Of a stretch of 64,000 bases of DNA, positions 59,276 through 64,000 are shown one piece after another. Under the pieces are notes generated by a model that was not told where the DNA came from, made no database searches, and saw only the letters and a list, made by a program, of their open reading frames with translations. Position 1 is the stretch's first letter, and the number at the start of each line of letters is the position of its first letter. This DNA comes from Mumia sp. ZJ1417 (GTDB lineage: Bacteria; Actinomycetota; Actinomycetes; Propionibacteriales; Nocardioidaceae): positions 2,976,001 to 3,040,000 of the forward strand of contig NZ_CP059901.1 in NCBI RefSeq assembly GCF_014127285.1, in the 5' to 3' direction. Made by a program: the position numbers and the translations under genes.

Positions 59276-59854
59276 ATGACGTACGCCACACCACCCCTGC
59301 GAGGTCCCGAGCGGGTGAAGTCGTTCTTCGACGCCCCGCCCCGGTGGGCATCGAGGACCGTCCGGGTGCTGACCGCGATCGAGCTGGCGATCGGCATCGC
59401 CGCTCTGCTGCTCATCTTCTTCCTCGTGCTCGCGCAGGCCGCGCAGCGCTACCTCCCGTTCGACGGCTGGCCGTGGACGGGCGAGCTCGCCCGCTTCTGC
59501 CTGGTGTGGCTGACCTTCGTCGTGGCAGGTGTGCTCGTCACGAGCGACTCCCACATCGCGATCGAGATGGTCGACGCGATCGACAACGAAGTCGTACGCC
59601 GCATCGTCCGCGTCATCTCGTGTGTCGTGGTCGCGGCCATCGGTGCCGCCCTCACCGCCGAGGCGTGGTCGCTGACGATGGACCAGGGCATCATCAAGTC
59701 GCCGGCCATGCGGATGCCGATGTCGTGGCTCTATGCGATCTCGCTGGTCGGATTCGTGAGCACCACCCTGCGCGCCGCGTTCGCCGCAGTGCAGTACGCC
59801 GTCGTCGGCGTGCCGCAGGACCGTACGCGTGACATGGAGGCCCCGGTCGCATGA
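59276..59854 (+). CDS. TRAP transporter small permease (DctQ-like)
   Basis: A 192-residue membrane protein with four spans (ELAIGIAALLLIFFLVLAQ, FCLVWLTFVVAGVLVTS, VRVISCVVVAAIGAALTAE, SWLYAISLVGFVSTTLRAAF). RYLPFDGWPWTGELARF and the fourth-span wording are typical DctQ. TRAP systems use an ion gradient and a binding protein to import organic acids. ATG 59276 follows CTCCT rather than a ribosome site and may be leaderless. Stop overlaps the DctM start by 4 nt. Confidence 0.9.
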   Translation: MTYATPPLRGPERVKSFFDAPPRWASRTVRVLTAIELAIGIAALLLIFFLVLAQAAQRYLPFDGWPWTGELARFCLVWLTFVVAGVLVTSDSHIAIEMVDAIDNEVVRRIVRVISCVVVAAIGAALTAEAWSLTMDQGIIKSPAMRMPMSWLYAISLVGFVSTTLRAAFAAVQYAVVGVPQDRTRDMEAPVA

Positions 59855-61125
59855 GCCTCCTCGTTCTCGGCCTCCTCATCACCGTCCTCCTGGTGATCCG
59901 GGTCCCGATCGCGTTCGCGTTCATCGGCCCGTCGCTGCTCTATCTCATGACCAACGATCAGTCGCTGGGCCTCGCGCTGCGCCTCGTCGCGCAGTCCACG
60001 GCCAGCTTCCCGCTGCTCGCTGTGCCTCTGTTCATCCTGCTCGGCTGCCTGGCCAACCACGCCGGTATCGCGGACCGCCTGTTCGACTTCGCGCTGGCCC
60101 TGCTCGGCCGGGTGCGCGGCAGCCTCGGCTACGTGAGCGTCGGCGTGAGCCTCGGCTTCTCCTGGATGAGCGGGTCGGCCGTCGCGGACGCCGCCGCGCT
60201 CGGCAAGGTCCAGATCCCGGCGATGCTCCGCAGCGGCTACTCCAAGAAGTTCGCCCTCGGCGTCACCGGCGCCGCCTCGCTCATCGCCCCGGTCATGCCG
60301 CCGAGCATCCCCGCCGTGATCTACGCCGGGCTTGCCGCGGTGTCGACGGGCGCGCTGTTCGCCGCCTCCGTCGTTCCCGCGCTCCTGATGGCACTCGGCC
60401 TGTGCGTCGTCGTGTTCTTCTGGGTCCGCCGCGACCCCAACATCGAGCGCACCCAGTTCAGCGGCGCGCGGGTGTGGGAGACCGGCAAGCGCGTGATCGC
60501 GCCGCTCGGGGCGCCGGTCATCATCCTCGGCGGCATCCTCGGCGGCTTCTTCACCCCGACCGAGGCGGCAGCGGTCGGCGCGGCGTACATGGCGATCCTC
60601 GGCTTCGCGTACGGCACGCTCAAGATCCGCGACCTGCCCAAGGTCCTCACCGAGGCGGTCCTCACCAGCGGCGCGATCATGCTGATCGTCGCGTCGGCCA
60701 ACCTGCTCGGCTACATCTTCGCGAGAGAGCAAGTCGCGCAACACCTCTCGGCCTGGGTCCTCGACCTGACCTCGAGCCCGACAGTCTTCCTGCTGCTCGT
60801 GCTCCTGCTGTCGCTGGTCCTCGGCACGGCCCTCGACGCGATCGCCGTCCTCACGTTGACCGTCCCGATCCTGCTGCCGATCGCGGCGGTGTACGAGGTG
60901 GACCCGATCGCGCTGGGCGTGCTGATGATCCTGTCGCAGATGATCGGCCTGCTCACTCCCCCGGTGGGCACCGTCATCTTCGTCCTGCAGGCGATCGCGA
61001 AGGCGCGGATGTCGGAGGTGTTCTGGGGCTCGCTACCGTTCATGGTCCCGCTTCTCCTGCTGTGCCTGGCGATCGTCTTCTGGCCCGATGCGATCCTCTA
61101 CCTCCCGAAGGAGCTGGGCCTGTGA
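59851..61125 (+). CDS. TRAP transporter large permease (DctM-like)
   Basis: A 424-residue protein with about 12 hydrophobic segments, the ion-coupled subunit. VPLFILLGCLANHAGIADRLF, SVGVSLGFSWMSGSAVADAAALG, APVMPPSIPAVIYAGLA and GGFFTPTEAAAVGAAYM are conserved DctM segments. It overlaps both neighbours by 4 nt (dctQ upstream, dehydrogenase downstream), a strictly coupled operon. With DctQ and the binding protein at 62078 it would import the cluster's carboxylate substrate. Confidence 0.93.
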   Translation: MSLLVLGLLITVLLVIRVPIAFAFIGPSLLYLMTNDQSLGLALRLVAQSTASFPLLAVPLFILLGCLANHAGIADRLFDFALALLGRVRGSLGYVSVGVSLGFSWMSGSAVADAAALGKVQIPAMLRSGYSKKFALGVTGAASLIAPVMPPSIPAVIYAGLAAVSTGALFAASVVPALLMALGLCVVVFFWVRRDPNIERTQFSGARVWETGKRVIAPLGAPVIILGGILGGFFTPTEAAAVGAAYMAILGFAYGTLKIRDLPKVLTEAVLTSGAIMLIVASANLLGYIFAREQVAQHLSAWVLDLTSSPTVFLLLVLLLSLVLGTALDAIAVLTLTVPILLPIAAVYEVDPIALGVLMILSQMIGLLTPPVGTVIFVLQAIAKARMSEVFWGSLPFMVPLLLLCLAIVFWPDAILYLPKELGL

Positions 61126-62075
61126 CCGGGCATCACGACAGCCGCGGCTCCGTCCTCGCCGGCCTGCTCGGCCAGGGCGTCAAACCGTCGCTCACCCCGC
61201 CGATGCACGAGCGCGAGGCCGACCGGCACGGGCTTCGCTACGTCTACAAGGTGGTCGATCTCGACGACACCCAGGTGGACGCCGACCACGTGCGCGACCT
61301 CCTCGCGGCGGCGGTCGAGCTCGGCTTCGACGGGCTCAACGTCACCCACCCCATCAAGCGGACCCTGCTGCCGTACGTCGACGAGCTCGCCTCCGAGGTC
61401 GTCCGCATCGGCGCCCTCAACACCATCCTGATCCGCGACGGCGTCACGACAGCGCACAACACCGACGTCACCGGCTTCACCCGCGCGTTCCACGAGGGTC
61501 TGCCCGGCGCGGACCTCGACGACGTCGTCCTGCTCGGCGCCGGCGGCGCGGGCACGGCGGTCGCGCACGCGCTCGCCGACCTCGGGGCCACGCGGCTCCA
61601 CGTCGTCGATCCCGATCAGACGCGCGCCGAGAGCCTGCGCGCCTCGGTGTCCGGCACGGGCGCGACGCCCAACGTCCGTACGCACGCGCCGTCTGCACTC
61701 GCCACCGTGCTCGCCGGCGCCTCCGGACTCGTCAACGCCAGCCCGGTCGGCATGGCCCAGCACCCCGGCTCACCCGTGCCGGACGAGCTGCTCGCCCCGC
61801 AGCTCTGGGTCGCCGACATCGTCTACCGCCCCCTCATGACCGAGCTGCTCCGTACGGCGCGAGCACGCGGTTGCCCCACCCTCAGCGGCGCCGGGATGGC
61901 GGTCCACCAGGCCGCCGACACCTTCGAGCTCCTCACCGGCAGGACAGCTCACCGCGAGGAGATGTTCCGCGACTTCGACGAGATGGTCTCCGCCGAGACC
62001 GCCCCGCCGCAGGACGCGGACGTCGACCATCCCACCCATCGGTCTCGGGAGACCTCCGGAGAAAGGAACCAGTAG
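61122..62075 (+). CDS. Quinate/shikimate dehydrogenase (AroE/QsuD family)
   Basis: A 317-residue enzyme from GTG 61122, overlapping dctM. Substrate domain: PSLTPPMHEREADRHGLRYVY, NVTHPIKRTLLPYVDELA (catalytic K79), NTDVTGF (D115). Rossmann domain: LLGAGGAGTAVAHALADLG, then VVDPDQTR with D163 where NADP enzymes have basic residues, indicating NAD. The SLTP-x-MHE pattern, rather than S-x-SPxxHN, matches catabolic quinate/shikimate dehydrogenases. It would oxidise quinate or shikimate to the 3-dehydro acid, feeding the dehydratase at 56399. The C-terminus carries an unusual acidic tail. Confidence 0.87.
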   Translation: MTGHHDSRGSVLAGLLGQGVKPSLTPPMHEREADRHGLRYVYKVVDLDDTQVDADHVRDLLAAAVELGFDGLNVTHPIKRTLLPYVDELASEVVRIGALNTILIRDGVTTAHNTDVTGFTRAFHEGLPGADLDDVVLLGAGGAGTAVAHALADLGATRLHVVDPDQTRAESLRASVSGTGATPNVRTHAPSALATVLAGASGLVNASPVGMAQHPGSPVPDELLAPQLWVADIVYRPLMTELLRTARARGCPTLSGAGMAVHQAADTFELLTGRTAHREEMFRDFDEMVSAETAPPQDADVDHPTHRSRETSGERNQ

Positions 62076-62077
62076 CC

Positions 62078-63097
62078 ATGTCTACACACCGATTCCGCCG
62101 TACCACCACGATCGCCGTCTGGGCGGTCGTCCCCGTGCTCGCGCTCACCGCCTGCGGTGGGGGCGACGACGAGGGAGGTGACGGTGGCGACGTCGAGCTC
62201 ACGCTCGCGCACAGCTACACCGAGAACCAACCGCAGCACCGCTGCGGAGCCCAGGTCATCGCCGACGAGGTCGAGAACGCCGACGTCGGGGTGACGGTGA
62301 AGCTCCACCCCAACAGCCAGCTCGGCGGCGACGCCGACCGGATCAGCTCGGTCGTCTCCGGAGACATCGACATCGACATCCAAGGCGCCTCGGCGCTCGG
62401 TGCCGTGTACGAGCCGGTCGCCGTCCTCGACGCCGCGTACGCCTTCGACGACAACGACCACCTCGTACGGTTCTTCGAGAGCGACGACTCAAACGAGCTG
62501 CTCGACGGCTTCAAGGAGGAGACGGGCGTGACGACGCTCGGCGCCTGGTCTGCCGGCATGCGGCAGTTCACCGCCAACGAGCCGATCCGTACGCCGGCAG
62601 ACCTCGAGGGCCTGCGGATGCGCTTCCCCGCGTCGCCGCAGTTCCTCATGAACGCCAAGGCGCTGGGGGCGAACGCGACCGAGGTGGCGTACGAGGAGCT
62701 CTTCCTCGCGCTTCAGCAGGGCACGGTCGACGGCCAGGAGAACCCGATCGTCAACATCGACGCCGTCAGCCTCGACGAGGTGCAGGACTACATCAGCATG
62801 TCGTCGCACCAGGCCAACTCCAACCTGGTGATCATCGGCCAGAAGTGGGACGAGCTGTCCGACGAGCAGCAGGAGGCGTTGCAGGCGGCGGTCGACAAGG
62901 CCGTCGAGGAAGTTCCGGGCTGTGTCGACGAGGACGAGCAGAAGACGCTCGCCGAGTGGAAGGACAGCGGGGCGCTGAAGGTCGTCGACGACGTGGACGT
63001 CGAGGCGTTCCGAACGAAGGCCGACACCTACTTGCGCGAGAACTTCAACGATGAGCAGCTCGCCGTCTACGAGGCGATCCGGGGCACGGCTGAATGA
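62078..63097 (+). CDS. TRAP substrate-binding lipoprotein (DctP-like)
   Basis: A 339-residue exported receptor. The lipobox LALTACGG places the lipidated cysteine at residue 26. LTLAHSYTENQPQHRCGAQV, VTVKLHPNSQLGGDADRI, LGAWSAGMRQFTANEPI, EGLRMRFPASPQFL and LALQQGTVDGQENPI are DctP hallmarks; the conserved arginine in RMRFP binds the ligand carboxylate. It delivers substrate to DctQM. GGAGAAAGGA precedes ATG 62078. Unusually, it lies after the dehydrogenase rather than first in the operon. Confidence 0.92.
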   Translation: MSTHRFRRTTTIAVWAVVPVLALTACGGGDDEGGDGGDVELTLAHSYTENQPQHRCGAQVIADEVENADVGVTVKLHPNSQLGGDADRISSVVSGDIDIDIQGASALGAVYEPVAVLDAAYAFDDNDHLVRFFESDDSNELLDGFKEETGVTTLGAWSAGMRQFTANEPIRTPADLEGLRMRFPASPQFLMNAKALGANATEVAYEELFLALQQGTVDGQENPIVNIDAVSLDEVQDYISMSSHQANSNLVIIGQKWDELSDEQQEALQAAVDKAVEEVPGCVDEDEQKTLAEWKDSGALKVVDDVDVEAFRTKADTYLRENFNDEQLAVYEAIRGTAE

Positions 63098-64000
63098 CGG
63101 GGTCGGGGGAAGTCCAGACCTTCACCGGCCCGGTTGACGAGGGCGTCCTCGGGGTCACGCTGATCCACGAGCACGTCTTCGTCGGGCATACCGAGCTGGA
63201 CCTGAACTTCCCCCATCCGGAGTGGGACGAGGCCGCGGCGGTCGAGACGGCCGTCGCGGGCCTCGACCGCCTGTGGGACCTGGGCGTACGGACGGTAGTC
63301 GACCTCACCGTCCTCGGTCTCGGACGTGACGTGGCGCGGGTGGCGACGGTTGCCGCCCGGTCACGCGTCCGGCTCGTCGCGTCGACGGGCTACTACACGG
63401 CGGACGTGCTGCCGCCGTACTTCCACACCCACGGGCCCGGCCTGCTGATCAACGGGCCGGACCCGCTGGTGGAGATGTTCCTCGCCGACATCGAGAACGG
63501 CATCGCCGGCACGGGCGTCCGAGCCGGGATGCTCAAGGTGGTGACCGACCGGGCCGGACGCACCCCGGACGTCACGCGGGTGATGACAGCGGCGGCGATC
63601 GCGCACCAGCAGACCGGGGTGCCGATCACCACGCACACGCACGCACCGTCGGAGAACGGCCGCGACCAGCTCGCGTTCCTCGGCAAGCACGGCGTCGCGC
63701 CCGACCGCGTGATCGTCGGACACTGTGGCGACTCCGAGGACCTCGCCTATCTGCGCGCGCTCGCCGACACCGGGGCGACGCTGGGGATGGACAGGTTCGG
63801 GATGGAGCACCTGCTGGCCGACGAGAAGCGCGTACGCACGGTGCTGGCGTTGCTGCCTCTCGGCTACGCCGACCGCATGGTGCTGTCGCACGACGCCGCG
63901 TTCTTCAGCCGGGTGACACCGCCGAGCTGGCGCGCCACGCATGTCCCGAACTGGCACATGGAGAACGTCCACCGGCGCATCGTCCCGATGTTGCGCGAGG
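63094..64000 (+). CDS. Phosphotriesterase-family hydrolase (3' end outside window)
   Basis: Starts at ATG 63094 in a 4-nt overlap with dctP and remains open to the window end, about 302 codons (family length 320-350). GVTLIHEHVFVG gives the HxH metal ligands, GMLKVVTD the carbamylated lysine, TTHTHAPS and VGHCGDS the next two histidines and LSHDAAFF the last aspartate: a complete binuclear amidohydrolase site. Family members hydrolyse phosphotriesters or, more often, lactones. As last gene of a quinate/shikimate-type operon it may open a lactone of the imported acid; that is inference. Confidence 0.9.
   Translation, partial: MTGSGEVQTFTGPVDEGVLGVTLIHEHVFVGHTELDLNFPHPEWDEAAAVETAVAGLDRLWDLGVRTVVDLTVLGLGRDVARVATVAARSRVRLVASTGYYTADVLPPYFHTHGPGLLINGPDPLVEMFLADIENGIAGTGVRAGMLKVVTDRAGRTPDVTRVMTAAAIAHQQTGVPITTHTHAPSENGRDQLAFLGKHGVAPDRVIVGHCGDSEDLAYLRALADTGATLGMDRFGMEHLLADEKRVRTVLALLPLGYADRMVLSHDAAFFSRVTPPSWRATHVPNWHMENVHRRIVPMLRE

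Noticed and set aside
1-64000. CRISPR array, tRNA/rRNA genes, insertion sequences or prophage
   Set aside because: No regularly spaced repeat, no cloverleaf or rRNA-like segment, and no transposase, integrase or phage structural gene was recognised on either strand.

Overview
This is a 64 kb stretch of a high-GC chromosome (roughly 70% G+C by eye). It is densely packed with GTG/TTG starts and 4-nt ATGA/GTGA overlaps, and has actinobacterial gene families throughout: an HspR-like regulator, DivIVA-type protein, Erm methylase, ECF sigma factors with C-terminal extensions, LigD-type protein and many histidine-kinase pairs. The style, together with a repeat resembling ones I associate with Nocardioides-like genomes, suggests an actinobacterium of the Nocardioidaceae type. 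That placement is inference, and no rRNA or tRNA gene is present to anchor it.

Layout. 1-9 kb: a cut-off nucleotidyltransferase, an exported GH3 beta-glucosidase, a broken MaoC dehydratase, a divergent hsp20/hspR-like pair, then an MFS transporter plus a GH2-DUF2804 fusion (sugar uptake and hydrolysis). 9-14 kb: a SNF2 helicase, a DUF1254/DUF1214 protein, a winged-helix regulator and two small proteins. 14-21 kb: an antibiotic-response-like block with erm (20-residue leader peptide and hairpins), two NarL-type two-component pairs and an ABC-2 exporter. 21-26.7 kb: a SanA/YdcF protein, an OmpR-type pair overlapping a DUF4173 membrane protein, and a secreted lipase.

26.8-33 kb is the most unusual region. 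An ATP-grasp enzyme, a PgaC-like membrane glycosyltransferase and an exported protein of unknown function face, tail to tail, an operon of a receiver domain fused to a PIG-L (LmbE) deacetylase and a PAS histidine kinase. I read this as a possible signal-gated sugar N-deacetylation system tied to a surface polysaccharide. 33-42 kb: SnoaL proteins and an ECF-SnoaL sigma factor, a LiaRS-like pair with a MacB-like ABC transporter, a MarR/DHA2 efflux pair and a TetR/membrane-protein pair.

42.8-46 kb: an FBP zinc-finger protein, then a CRP/FNR-type site upstream of truncated haemoglobin, flavohaemoglobin and a DivIVA-domain protein, a likely nitric-oxide defence operon. 46-55.5 kb: an ECF42-type sigma factor with its YCII/DGPF partner, an SDR, a PEP-mutase-like enzyme, a LigD-like protein with an apparent internal deletion, a flavin monooxygenase, a second DHA2 exporter, and an MBL/MerR divergent pair sharing one perfect palindrome.

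55.5-64 kb: after a 33-bp inverted repeat, a quinate/shikimate-type catabolic cluster. It holds TetR, 3-dehydroshikimate dehydratase (QsuB-like), LacI, TRAP permease subunits, quinate/shikimate dehydrogenase, the TRAP binding protein, and a phosphotriesterase-family enzyme that runs off the end. No CRISPR array, insertion sequence, prophage, tRNA or rRNA was recognised.
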